Below, one piece after another: positions 26,461 to 34,489 of a stretch of DNA of 56,684 nt. The notes below the pieces were generated by a model, which was given only the letters and a program-made list of their open reading frames with translations, made no database searches and was not told the DNA's origin. Source of the DNA: Spirochaetales bacterium (GTDB lineage: Bacteria > Spirochaetota > Spirochaetia > SZUA-6 > JAFGRV01); contig JAFGKU010000049.1 of NCBI GenBank assembly GCA_016928415.1, positions 1-56,684 on the forward strand, in the 5' to 3' direction. The translations under genes were made by a program, and so were the position numbers. Every line of letters starts with the position of its first letter. The stretch's first letter is position 1.

Positions 26461-26500
26461 AAAAAAAGGCATGAAGCCTGGTATCTGACATTCACGCCTT
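26461..26500 (-). terminator. Intrinsic terminator of the sigma factor gene
   Basis: On the minus strand AAGGCGTGAA (26500-26491) pairs with TTCATGCCTT (26475-26466) through ten base pairs including one G-T, with a 15-base loop. A run of T follows (26467-26461). It lies 26 bases after the stop of the sigma factor gene. Confidence 0.8.
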
Positions 26501-26525
26501 CTTTCTCTTTGGTTTAATGGCTGGT

Positions 26526-27374
26526 CTAATTGTAGCAGTACACCTTCAGTTCTTCGGTGGCTGCTTTTTTGAGTTTATTCAAAGCCCTGAGTTCAATCTG
26601 CCTGACCGTTTCAGGAGAAATTCCCATTTGGGCACCTATTGTTTTCAGTGTATACTTCCGTCCGCCCAGGAAAGAGTATCTGTAAAGAATGATCTGTCTT
26701 TCCTTCTCCACGAGGTTCTCAAGAATCCGCATCGTCTCTTCCTTCATACTCTTTTTCATCAACTCATTGTCAGGATCATAGGAATAATCACTGTAGACCT
26801 CCTGCAGGGTCCCGTTATTCTCGCCTGTTTCACAATCAAGCGATACGGTACTTTCCGATACCTGCATGATGTTCAGAACTTCCTTTTCCTTCATGTTCGT
26901 TGCCCTGGCAATCTCGGCAACATCCGGTTCACGGGCAAGTTCCTGGGACAGGTTGTTGATAACCTTGTTGATTTTCCTCAGTTTTTCCTCTTTTCTATGA
27001 GGAAGCCGTATGGTACGCCGCTTATTGGAAAGGGCGCGAACGATGGATTGTTTGATCCACCAGGATGCGTATGTACTGAACCTGACCTGCTTTCTATAAT
27101 CAAATTTTTCAGCCGCTTTCATTAAACCCAGGTTTCCTTCCTGGATCAGGTCCAGAAGTGCTATATTACTTGCTTTAAATGACTTGGCGATCTTGACGAC
27201 AAGCTTTAAATTGGCTTCAATCAGTTGCTGTCTTGCTTCCCTGTCCCCGTTTTGAATTCTCTTTGAAAGAGAAATTTCCTGTTCATGCGTGAGAAGCGGT
27301 GTTCCCTTGATCTGCTCAAAATATGTTTTAAGAATGTCATTCCCACCGCTTTTATTTGATCTATTCTTTACCAT
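26526..27374 (-). CDS. Group-2 RNA polymerase sigma factor (sigma-70 family, RpoS-like)
   Basis: A 282-residue alternative sigma factor. It lacks region 1.1. Region 1.2/2.1 starts TYFEQIKGTPLLTHEQE, and region 2.4 contains FSTYASWWIKQSIVRAL. Region 3 (EEKLRKINKVINNLSQELA) follows, and region 4.2 holds the HTH in YTLKTIGAQMGISPETVRQI. The size fits spirochaete RpoS. ATG 27374 is preceded by CAGGAGA. A sigma-54-like site lies just upstream, and an intrinsic terminator follows, so it is probably monocistronic. Whether it is RpoS or another group-2 factor is uncertain. Confidence 0.85.
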   Translation of the reverse strand: MVKNRSNKSGGNDILKTYFEQIKGTPLLTHEQEISLSKRIQNGDREARQQLIEANLKLVVKIAKSFKASNIALLDLIQEGNLGLMKAAEKFDYRKQVRFSTYASWWIKQSIVRALSNKRRTIRLPHRKEEKLRKINKVINNLSQELAREPDVAEIARATNMKEKEVLNIMQVSESTVSLDCETGENNGTLQEVYSDYSYDPDNELMKKSMKEETMRILENLVEKERQIILYRYSFLGGRKYTLKTIGAQMGISPETVRQIELRALNKLKKAATEELKVYCYN

Positions 27375-27397
27375 AACTATCTCCTGCCATATTAATA

Positions 27398-27414
27398 TGC
27401 AAGATGCATGCCAA
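27398..27414 (-). promoter_or_regulatory. Sigma-54-type -24/-12 promoter
   Basis: On the minus strand the sequence reads TTGGCATGCATCTTGCA, against the RpoN consensus YTGGCACGNNNNTTGCW. The GG and GC dinucleotides have the required spacing and only one strongly conserved base differs (T for C after GGCA). The GC lies 24 bases before ATG 27374, so transcription would start near 27387. That leaves a leader of about 13 bases holding the CAGGAGA SD. Confidence 0.65.
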
Positions 27415-27548
27415 CTTAAAGTCAAAGAAAACAAGATTATAACTCTATATATTATAAGGAATTATATATTTAAAAAAATTTTGGGCAAATTAAGTGTCTT
27501 ATTTTTAATACATTAATCCACGAATAATATATCTGCACTTTAAAAAAC

Positions 27549-27643
27549 CTATTGATTTATCTTGGGCAACCTCTAAAAACTCCAATTTTTAAAGGGTTTT
27601 GATTCGACAGACGACTCCGAAAGGAGGTTTTTAGAGGTGCCTA
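27549..27643 (+). repeat. Palindromic intergenic repeat, copy 2
   Basis: The arms GGGCAACCTCTAAAAAC (27564-27580) and GTTTTTAGAGGTGCC (27627-27641) are identical to copy 1 and at the same distance. The inner hairpin is CTCC-GAAA-GGAG. Conservation with copy 1 reaches 15 bases to the left of the arm (CTATYGATTTATC). It lies in the 428-base gap between the sigma factor gene and the cyclase pair. Confidence 0.85.
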
Positions 27644-27665
27644 TATGAGAATAATATAGTCAACC

Positions 27666-27695
27666 GCCACTTCCACAGGATGTGGCTTTTTCTTT
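27666..27695 (+). terminator. Intrinsic terminator with no upstream coding gene on its strand
   Basis: GCCAC-TTCC-ACA-GGAT-GTGGC folds into a nine-pair stem with one mismatch and a three-base loop (27666-27686), followed by TTTTTCTTT. It points right, yet the nearest protein gene to its left is on the other strand. It would terminate a transcript containing repeat copy 2. Confidence 0.65.
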
Positions 27696-27713
27696 AGTGA
27701 AACTAATAAATTC

Positions 27714-27742
27714 TTGCAAATGAATTGTGCATATGCTATGTT
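27714..27742 (+). promoter_or_regulatory. Candidate promoter for the cyclase pair
   Basis: TTGCAA (27714-27719), a 17-base spacer and TATGTT (27737-27742). Two TATAAT-like sequences further right (about 27755-27776) are alternatives without good -35 boxes. Confidence 0.35.
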
Positions 27743-27802
27743 TTTAAAGGTGCCGATATAATTTACGTTATAATATTTGTTCTATGTCATAAAGGAAAAT
27801 GA

Positions 27803-28729
27803 TTGCCTATGAAAGTAAGCGGTAAGTTACAAAGGCTAGTAATTGAATCCCTGTCCCAATCCATGCCCGTACAAACAATGGTCCGGCTTGCCAGGCTGAT
27901 ATTCAAGGACTATGATATTTATGTTCAAACAGGTATACCGGAAAACATTCCCATTCAAAAAATCGATGCGGCCAGGCAAATCGTAAATGATGTCATGGCC
28001 AGGGACCTCATGTTGAAACTCCTGGAAATCCTCGTAAAGGTGTCCCGGGAAGGCATAATGGGAAGAAGGCTCACCATCAGGCTGCTGCCGCAGATATTCA
28101 AGGAAGTGGAAGCGCTGGGCGTCATCTACAAAGAGGAATATGAAACATTTGTGGAGAATGACAGCGTCGTGATGACAAAAGGCTGGGGCCTGCTTCATGA
28201 CGGGGACATTTACGATTTTTCCTTTCTGCGGATAGATATAGTGGGAAATACCCAATTGGTCAGGGAATACACACGGGATGAAATAGTAAAAACCTATTCC
28301 CGGGTAAAAAAACTTTTTCAGGTAATCATTGAAAAAAGGAACGGGCGCTTATGGGAATGGGAAGGAGACGGCGGTTTCGCCGCCTTTTATTTCAGCGACA
28401 AAAACCAGGATTCCGTTCTCTGCGGAATCGAATTCTCAAGGGAATTATTTTTATATAACATATTGAACAATGCCCTGAAAAACCCCATCCAGGTAAGGAT
28501 GGCCATTCACACGGGTCCCTGTCAATTCTATCAGAATACGAAAGAAATAAAAAACGATACCCTGCTCAGGCTGGAAAAACTGGAATCCGAATACTCGGAG
28601 CCGGACACTATTTTTATTTCACCCGGCGTCTATTCAGATCTTGGCGGTAAACTGGAAAAATTATTTGACGCGGTTGAAACCGCAAGGGGTAATACCGTCT
28701 ACCGTTATGCATTAAAATGGGGGAAATAA
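27803..28729 (+). CDS. Class III adenylate/guanylate cyclase-domain protein
   Basis: A 308-residue soluble protein. Residues 1-125 are helical and of unknown kind. The cyclase domain follows (about 135-300): first metal Asp145 in FLRIDIVGNTQL, second metal Asp189 in WEGDGGFAAF, then VRMAIHTGPC. Both metal-binding Asp are present, so it could be active on ATP or GTP; the substrate-specifying residues cannot be judged by eye. The TTG start (27803) has AAAGGA 6 bases upstream; ATG 27809 is the alternative. The next gene starts directly after its stop. Confidence 0.75.
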   Translation: MPMKVSGKLQRLVIESLSQSMPVQTMVRLARLIFKDYDIYVQTGIPENIPIQKIDAARQIVNDVMARDLMLKLLEILVKVSREGIMGRRLTIRLLPQIFKEVEALGVIYKEEYETFVENDSVVMTKGWGLLHDGDIYDFSFLRIDIVGNTQLVREYTRDEIVKTYSRVKKLFQVIIEKRNGRLWEWEGDGGFAAFYFSDKNQDSVLCGIEFSRELFLYNILNNALKNPIQVRMAIHTGPCQFYQNTKEIKNDTLLRLEKLESEYSEPDTIFISPGVYSDLGGKLEKLFDAVETARGNTVYRYALKWGK

Positions 28730-29710
28730 TTGGACATACGAATATACTCAACAAATAAAAATTTAAAAAAGACGGCAGGCGGATTTAAATCGAAATTCCC
28801 GAAAATTATCCTGGCGGACCCAAAAGACCTGAAAAAAGATGTCAAATCAACGGAAATGCCGTCCATTTTCTACCTTGATGTCTCGGCATTCGAAAAAAAC
28901 CTGCAAAAGGCCGTCAAAACCATCCAAGCAAATGATTTAATATATTATGGAATATTGGACCCGAAAGATTCCGCGGATGACCCGGCGTTGTATTTTTTTT
29001 CCGGGGCCGTGGATTACATAGGCAAAAAAGCCCTCGCAACGGCATTCAAAAAGCAGAGGTTCAAGGCCCTCGTTCAATTTCTGGAAGAATACCGTGAAGA
29101 TTACGAAGCGGCTGACATTGAGATTGCTGAAAAAAGCAAAAAATATATTGTATCGCCCAATGGGTGGAAGGATATCAAGACCGGTACGGAATCAACATTC
29201 ACAATCATTTTCATAGAAATGGATGATAAGAAAGAAATTGAACAGAAATACGGTAAAAAAAATCTTAAGGTGGCGCTGGCGGTGTTCAGGAATTTCATCG
29301 AAAGACAAATTTACCCCTTTGAGGGTAAAATCTGGTACTGGAACGGGTACGGCGGGATAATCCTCTTCCCTTACAAGGGAAAGGAAATCGATGCCGTACT
29401 TTGCGCCTTCAGGTTATACCTTTTCAAATTCATCCACGATATCAGGGAATCCCATTTCCCCAACTTCATATCTTTCAGGACGGTAATGCACCTCGGCAAC
29501 CTGGAATACGTTGAAAGGAACACGGGAAATGTGATAGCCGACTCCATCAATTCCATTTTTCACATAGGTTACAAACACGCTAAATCCAACAGCCTCTACT
29601 TGACGCAGGAAGTCGGCGAACTTACCCCTCCGCCTCTCAAACCCTTTATAAAACCTTCAGGCGCCTTTGAAGGAAGGGACATTTTCAAGATGATGACTCC
29701 GGTTATCTGA
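28730..29710 (+). CDS. Cyclase-like protein lacking one metal Asp (probable pseudoenzyme)
   Basis: A 326-residue protein. Residues 1-120 alternate strands and helices like a degenerate receiver domain. Residues 155-320 align by eye with the cyclase domain of the preceding gene: Asp165 in FIEMDDKKEI corresponds to its first metal ligand. WYWNGYGGIILF has Tyr207 where WEWEGDGGFAAF has Asp189. Loss of that ligand should abolish two-metal catalysis. The TTG start abuts the TAA of the first cyclase, so the two are coupled and may form a heterodimer. Confidence 0.65.
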   Translation: MDIRIYSTNKNLKKTAGGFKSKFPKIILADPKDLKKDVKSTEMPSIFYLDVSAFEKNLQKAVKTIQANDLIYYGILDPKDSADDPALYFFSGAVDYIGKKALATAFKKQRFKALVQFLEEYREDYEAADIEIAEKSKKYIVSPNGWKDIKTGTESTFTIIFIEMDDKKEIEQKYGKKNLKVALAVFRNFIERQIYPFEGKIWYWNGYGGIILFPYKGKEIDAVLCAFRLYLFKFIHDIRESHFPNFISFRTVMHLGNLEYVERNTGNVIADSINSIFHIGYKHAKSNSLYLTQEVGELTPPPLKPFIKPSGAFEGRDIFKMMTPVI

Positions 29711-29728
29711 TGAGCGGGGGATCCCCAA

Positions 29729-32161
29729 TCAGCCTTTCATGAGCCTGGATAAAAGCGAAAAGATGAAAGACTCATAGCCGAAATGCTTGATCTGGTAATC
29801 TTTCAGTTTATCAAAAAACTCATCCTTGTTTTTAACGTCCATTTCACTGTAAATGGCGCCTATATGGTTCTTCACGGTACTTTCCGCTATGAACAGCTTC
29901 TTGGCGATATCCTTGATTTTATTTCCCTGTAACAAAAGAAGGAACACCTCTTTTTCACGGGAACTGAAATGAAATTCCTTGTAAAACGATTCTTCCGGAA
30001 GCAGAACGGAGGACATGAGCGGTTTGATATCGATCACGTTCCACCTGATGCCCCTGATGGAGCCTTTACGCACAATAAGGCCGGCGCGGCAGAGGAGAGA
30101 AACAAATTGCTTGCTCGCGTTCAATGCCCTGAATTCGAAAAACGGGGAAAAGCCGCCGCCAATGATTCTGGAGGTGAACTCCCTTATCTTGCTGACGTCT
30201 TCGGGGTGAATGAAATCGAGCAGGAAATGCCTGTCTTCCTTCCTGAGACTTTTGATTCCGAAGAGGTCCTGCCCGGCATTGTTTAAAAATGTTATGTTAA
30301 GCGTGTTGTTCGTTTCGATTATAATTGTCGGGAGCATAACGGCAATCTCTTTAAAATGCTCTTCGCTTTTCTTCAGCTTCTGCAAGGCTTCCTTGAGGTT
30401 GTTCTTCACCTTTTTCTCCTGCTTGAACAGGAGGATGGTCTGAATGGCTTCACCGATCTGTTCCCTCAGGGTTTCATAGACAATCGGGTCTTTTTTCCCC
30501 AGTCCGAAAAGTATAAAACCAAGATGATTCTCCCTGTTAACGAGCGGCATTATGATAAAACAGTCCTCACCGTTATTCCTCCCGCACAGGTGATACAAAA
30601 GACCGATCGTTTCATGGTACGGAGACAGTTTGTTTACCGGCTTGAACTCTCCCTGTTCCAGATCCATTATCAGCCGGGAATACTCGGGAATGGTAAAATG
30701 ACCCGCCTCCATCATGTATGAGCGTTTCTTGTAAAGCGCGATGTAGCACGTGTTGATCATGAGGTCGGGTAAATGCACGGAACAATGCTTTATAAGATCA
30801 GAGAACCTGAAGGACGAATGGATGTTCCGCATCATTTCCCTCAATTCCCATATAAGACCGTGCAGTTCCAGTCGTAATCCCGCTTCATGGGAAGATAATT
30901 GATCCCCGATAAAAATTTGCGCGTGGTGAAAAATCTGGTGGAGTATGAAAACATCCTCGCAGCCGCCGGCAAGCGAAAGGGTGGCCGTATAAAGGGAATG
31001 AACGATGGTATGCCACCTGTTGCGGTGGATATAGCTTTCCTTCTCAATAAATTTTTCCAGTTTCTTGAGAAAAGAAAATGCCTTTCCCCTTTCTCTTATA
31101 TCATCAATCAATGAGGCAAGCAGTTCATTAAGTGAAGGCAGATAAGGAGCGGGATCGAACCGGTTTTTCAACAGCTCAACCGTCTCGGAAAGAATAGCGC
31201 CCGTCTTTTTCTCGATAATCCCGAGAAGAAGTTTCCCTTTTGCCGGATGCTTTTTCTGGGAAGCGGTGTTACTCTCCCTTTCGTTCAATAAATTGAAGCA
31301 GCCGCACGATTCACGGATTACAAGCTCGGTGGGCAGGAGGGTTTGTTCCGAAACCTCCTGGCGGGTTATGCGGGCATACAATGTTTCAAATGCCGCAAAC
31401 CCCTGATCATATAACGGCTGATTGACTGTAGTAAGGGGCGGGGAAAAAAGCGCCACCTCCTCCAGGTTATCGAACCCTATTACGGCAAGCCGTTCAGGAA
31501 CGGGAATACCGCGGACCTGCAGCTCATTAAGCGCCGAGAAAGCCATATCGTCGTTGCAGAAAGCTATGGCATCGATGTCAACTTTTTTTTCGTCAAGAAG
31601 CTTGACTAATGCTTCCTTCCCCGAGGGAAAGGTGAAGTCCCCGCTTACCACGATATCGGGATCGAATTCCAGGCCGTTTTCCGAAAGGGCCTCCCTGTAT
31701 CCCTCAAACCGCTCCTGTGAATCCTGGTTGTTTTCCGTCCCCGTGACAAACGCTATTTTTTTATGGCCGTGCTTGACGATCAGGTGTTCGATGGCCTTCT
31801 TCATTCCCGTTTTATTGTCCATCCGGATGGAAGGGATGTGTTCAAAGGAAAGACCGATGCTGACAATCGGTATCTCTCTGAACTGGTTTAAAAACTCGGC
31901 TATCCGGTTGGCACCGCACAGGTTGGATAAGGCGGTTGAAAAGGATATGATTCCGTCCAGCTGCGTTACATCCACGAATTTATATATCTGGTTTTGATGG
32001 ATTTCGTTCTCAAAGGGAGACTCAAAACGCTTCCCGACAAAAAAAAGCAGCGTTGCGGAGCGCTTTACGGCGGCGTCCATAATGCCCTTCCATACCTGGC
32101 GCTGATACCTTCCCTCGAATTCGTCAATCAATACGCCGATGATCATCCTTGAGCCGGGCAT
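29729..32161 (-). CDS. LacI-like sugar-binding / PAS / LuxR-HTH regulator
   Basis: An 810-residue regulator. Residues 5-285 match the effector-binding domain of LacI-family repressors (MIIGVLIDEFEGRYQRQVWK; IAFCNDDMAFSALNELQVRG; VIGFDNLEEVALFSPPLTTV) but the usual N-terminal HTH is missing. A helical, possibly GAF-like region spans about 330-600, a PAS domain about 625-725, and a LuxR-type HTH 735-790 (SSREKEVFLLLLQGNKIKDI, TVKNHIGAIY). DNA binding has thus moved to the C-terminus. The gene starts three bases after flgJ, so it may be cotranscribed with the flagellar operon. Confidence 0.8.
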   Translation of the reverse strand: MPGSRMIIGVLIDEFEGRYQRQVWKGIMDAAVKRSATLLFFVGKRFESPFENEIHQNQIYKFVDVTQLDGIISFSTALSNLCGANRIAEFLNQFREIPIVSIGLSFEHIPSIRMDNKTGMKKAIEHLIVKHGHKKIAFVTGTENNQDSQERFEGYREALSENGLEFDPDIVVSGDFTFPSGKEALVKLLDEKKVDIDAIAFCNDDMAFSALNELQVRGIPVPERLAVIGFDNLEEVALFSPPLTTVNQPLYDQGFAAFETLYARITRQEVSEQTLLPTELVIRESCGCFNLLNERESNTASQKKHPAKGKLLLGIIEKKTGAILSETVELLKNRFDPAPYLPSLNELLASLIDDIRERGKAFSFLKKLEKFIEKESYIHRNRWHTIVHSLYTATLSLAGGCEDVFILHQIFHHAQIFIGDQLSSHEAGLRLELHGLIWELREMMRNIHSSFRFSDLIKHCSVHLPDLMINTCYIALYKKRSYMMEAGHFTIPEYSRLIMDLEQGEFKPVNKLSPYHETIGLLYHLCGRNNGEDCFIIMPLVNRENHLGFILFGLGKKDPIVYETLREQIGEAIQTILLFKQEKKVKNNLKEALQKLKKSEEHFKEIAVMLPTIIIETNNTLNITFLNNAGQDLFGIKSLRKEDRHFLLDFIHPEDVSKIREFTSRIIGGGFSPFFEFRALNASKQFVSLLCRAGLIVRKGSIRGIRWNVIDIKPLMSSVLLPEESFYKEFHFSSREKEVFLLLLQGNKIKDIAKKLFIAESTVKNHIGAIYSEMDVKNKDEFFDKLKDYQIKHFGYESFIFSLLSRLMKG

Positions 32162-32164
32162 GGG

Positions 32165-32491
32165 TTATCCCGAATACTTTGATAATTGATTGTACATGGT
32201 TTCAGCCAGTTTGAAAGTTCCCATTTCAGCCATTGATTTGGAGTATTCGTCGTATAACATGTCTTCGAAAATATCTTCGGTCATGCTTCTTTGCAGGAGG
32301 CTTCCCGATTTATCTATGGTTTTCCTCATTGCATTGAGCATTTGTTTTATGAAAATGGACTCAAACTCCACGCAAGCCTTGTAAAGAGGCGTTTTCTTTT
32401 TATCCTGGTCAGGCTTTGCAGACATTCTGGTCCTTGCTTCCAAAGCCCCGAGGTCCTTTTGATATATGCCTGTAAGTTCTGAAAAGTCCAT
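32165..32491 (-). CDS. flgJ: FlgJ-type rod-binding protein (no muramidase domain)
   Basis: A 108-residue protein equal to the N-terminal rod-capping domain of FlgJ: ACVEFESIFIKQMLNAMRKT, MLYDEYSKSMAEMGTFKLAE and MYNQL. It guides rod assembly in the periplasm. The glycosidase domain of enteric FlgJ is absent, as is usual in spirochaetes. I chose ATG 32491 because AAGGAGGGGGT lies directly upstream; the open frame above it is the tail of flgI. It precedes the LuxR-type regulator gene by three bases. Confidence 0.88.
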   Translation of the reverse strand: MDFSELTGIYQKDLGALEARTRMSAKPDQDKKKTPLYKACVEFESIFIKQMLNAMRKTIDKSGSLLQRSMTEDIFEDMLYDEYSKSMAEMGTFKLAETMYNQLSKYSG

Positions 32492-32520
32492 ACCCCCTCC
32501 TTGATTACCTGTCAATATCA

Positions 32521-33540
32521 CTACATGATCACAAGATCGCCAAACAAGGCCCCCGCCTTTTCTATGGCCTGCAGTATACCTATAATCACATCCGTCTTCA
32601 AACCCACTTTTTTCAGAAGATCCACGAGGTCGTTGACACTCGTTGTATCCTCTATAACGAAATTTTCCGGATTTAGATCTTCCGTCAGGAAGCTGAAACC
32701 TACCGTGGCACTGACCTGTTTGTATGATACGGCGACTTTGCCTATTTTGACGTTTTCACCGATAATGATGACGCCCGTTGCCGCATCAATGACAACCTTG
32801 CCGGCTGCATCCGGCACCACGTTCAGGGATTCCAGACTGGCGATAAAAGATACGGGGTTATTACGCTGCCCCTCCGGTAATTTTACCTCGACCATAGCGG
32901 AATCGACGCTTTTCAGCTCTATACCCGGAAACGCCTCGGTAATTGCCTGTGCTACAGCAGTTACCGTTACAAAATCAGGATTTCTGAGCACTATCTTTAT
33001 ATAATCATTAGTTATATAACTCGTCAAGATCTCACGTTCCACAATTCCGCCGCCGGGAATGGAACCGACGGTTTTGGACTGGGAATTGGCCGGTGGAACA
33101 AGCACCTTTCCCTGCGCCACGACATAGACATTACCGTTTGCCGCCTTCATGTTCGTTTGGAGCAGGATCCCGCCTTCAACGCTGCGTGCATCCCCGATAC
33201 TGGAAACCGTGACATCTATGCGGTCACCAGGCCTGGCAAATGACGGCAGTTCCATGCTTACCATGACAACGGCGCAGTTCTTCGACCTTAAATCCTTGGC
33301 ATCCACTTCGATACTGAAATTGGCCAGCAGGTTGGAAAGCGCGCCCTTTAACAGACCCGAGCCCTGTGAATCCCCTTTGCCGGACAATCCCGTCACCAGG
33401 CCGATCCCCAGGAGCTGGTTTTCCCGTATCCCGCTTATATAGGCAATATCCTTGATACGTACGGACGGCAGACTAAAAGCCAATACGGTCACGAAAAGCA
33501 GGAGGATAACCATTAATAACTTAGGAATCGAGTTCAACAA
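32521..33540 (-). CDS. flgI: Flagellar P-ring protein FlgI
   Basis: A 339-residue exported protein with a signal peptide (about 1-23, ending LAFSLP) and the FlgI core: RIKDIAYISGIRENQLLGIG, GLSGKGDSQGSGL, and the C-terminal NDLVDLLKKVGLKTDVIIGIL. It forms the ring around the rod in the periplasm. The start is one of two adjacent TTG codons (33540 or 33537); AAGGAGG is best spaced for the second. The gene overlaps the end of flgA by about 20 bases. Confidence 0.95.
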   Translation of the reverse strand: MLNSIPKLLMVILLLFVTVLAFSLPSVRIKDIAYISGIRENQLLGIGLVTGLSGKGDSQGSGLLKGALSNLLANFSIEVDAKDLRSKNCAVVMVSMELPSFARPGDRIDVTVSSIGDARSVEGGILLQTNMKAANGNVYVVAQGKVLVPPANSQSKTVGSIPGGGIVEREILTSYITNDYIKIVLRNPDFVTVTAVAQAITEAFPGIELKSVDSAMVEVKLPEGQRNNPVSFIASLESLNVVPDAAGKVVIDAATGVIIIGENVKIGKVAVSYKQVSATVGFSFLTEDLNPENFVIEDTTSVNDLVDLLKKVGLKTDVIIGILQAIEKAGALFGDLVIM

Positions 33541-34483
33541 GGACCTCCTTCCTGCTCATGATTTTACCGAAAAATTTCTCGCCGCCGATTGTTCCCTGGA
33601 CGGGGATGGTATCACCCGGGTTCCCGCCTTTATAGGCCTTTCCCGGCATGGTTAACCGGATGTTTTTAAGAACAAAGACAATCCGAACCCTCTCGCCCGA
33701 CTGGATAAAATTCTCGCGAATTAATTTTCTCCTTGAAATAACCTCGCCCTTTTTGACCGGGGAAGAGACCTTGTACACATCCAGGTTGTCATTGACGGTC
33801 AACACTCCTTCCGGCAGCATCGAAGTATCCTTATCTTCATACAGGACATCCTCCGCCTGCAGTCTCTCCTCGCAAGACAGGTCCTTAAGCGCCACCGCGA
33901 CAGGAAGAATGGAATGAAATCTTAAGGATATAATGCCGGTTTGCCCCTGTTTCCCGGGAGCCGCATACTCGTAATAAAAATCAATATCGCCGCTCAAGTA
34001 CGACACTTCCTTCCGCAACGGATTTGCCGGGCGGAATTCCGGAACACCGATCAACAGGTCACGGGAAATTTCCGGCGGTACAAGAACTTCCGTTTCAAGC
34101 AGGGAATCGGGTTCGGGATCGATGGAATCAAGGTAAGAAAGGAAAGCATCATAAAAAACAGCCGATCCCTGCCGGACAAGCTGCCGCGGAATAATCATCA
34201 TGCGCTTTCCAATAACCGTTACCGACCGGGACAGTGTTTCTTCCAGTTTCTTCCGGACTATCCTTGCAGGCAGGAGCAATAGTCTTTCCCTGCCGGTATC
34301 CAGGGGCAGGGAAAGCACCTTTTCGGCCAGGGTCTGGAGGCCCGCAGCCGGTCTGCAAACATCCCTGATGGTAACAGGGTATTCATTAACGTCGATCCTG
34401 TCCTTTAAATAAAGGGTCAGTCCTGGCAATAGCCGGCATGTAATCAAGAGAATCAGTGGAATGAGTATCCTGTTTGCCTTCAT
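33521..34483 (-). CDS. flgA: FlgA-like flagellar P-ring assembly chaperone
   Basis: A 320-residue protein with a signal peptide (about 1-22) and a C-terminal SAF/FlgA domain (from about 190: LSCEERLQAEDVLYED, VKKGEVISRRKLIREN, VRIVFVLKNIRLTMPGKAYK, GDTIPVQGTIGGEKFFGKI). FlgA helps FlgI assemble into the P ring. The first 170 residues are longer than in enteric FlgA and resemble its N-terminal strands only loosely. The position between flgG and flgI supports the call. Confidence 0.88.
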   Translation of the reverse strand: MKANRILIPLILLITCRLLPGLTLYLKDRIDVNEYPVTIRDVCRPAAGLQTLAEKVLSLPLDTGRERLLLLPARIVRKKLEETLSRSVTVIGKRMMIIPRQLVRQGSAVFYDAFLSYLDSIDPEPDSLLETEVLVPPEISRDLLIGVPEFRPANPLRKEVSYLSGDIDFYYEYAAPGKQGQTGIISLRFHSILPVAVALKDLSCEERLQAEDVLYEDKDTSMLPEGVLTVNDNLDVYKVSSPVKKGEVISRRKLIRENFIQSGERVRIVFVLKNIRLTMPGKAYKGGNPGDTIPVQGTIGGEKFFGKIMSRKEVLVELDS

Positions 34484-34489
34484 GTTACC

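Noticed and set aside
26517-27125. 202-codon open frame antisense to the sigma factor gene
   Set aside because: It has no SD or recognisable protein and lies wholly over a clear gene in the opposite strand.
27535-27754. GCACTTTAAAAAAC and GTTTTTAAAGGTGCC flanking repeat copy 2, a possible outer element
   Set aside because: The arms match imperfectly and the middle holds other features. A chance pairing in A+T-rich DNA cannot be excluded.
29717-29726. Palindrome GGGGATCCCC between convergent genes
   Set aside because: Ten bases, no loop and no T-run; too short to call a terminator or operator.
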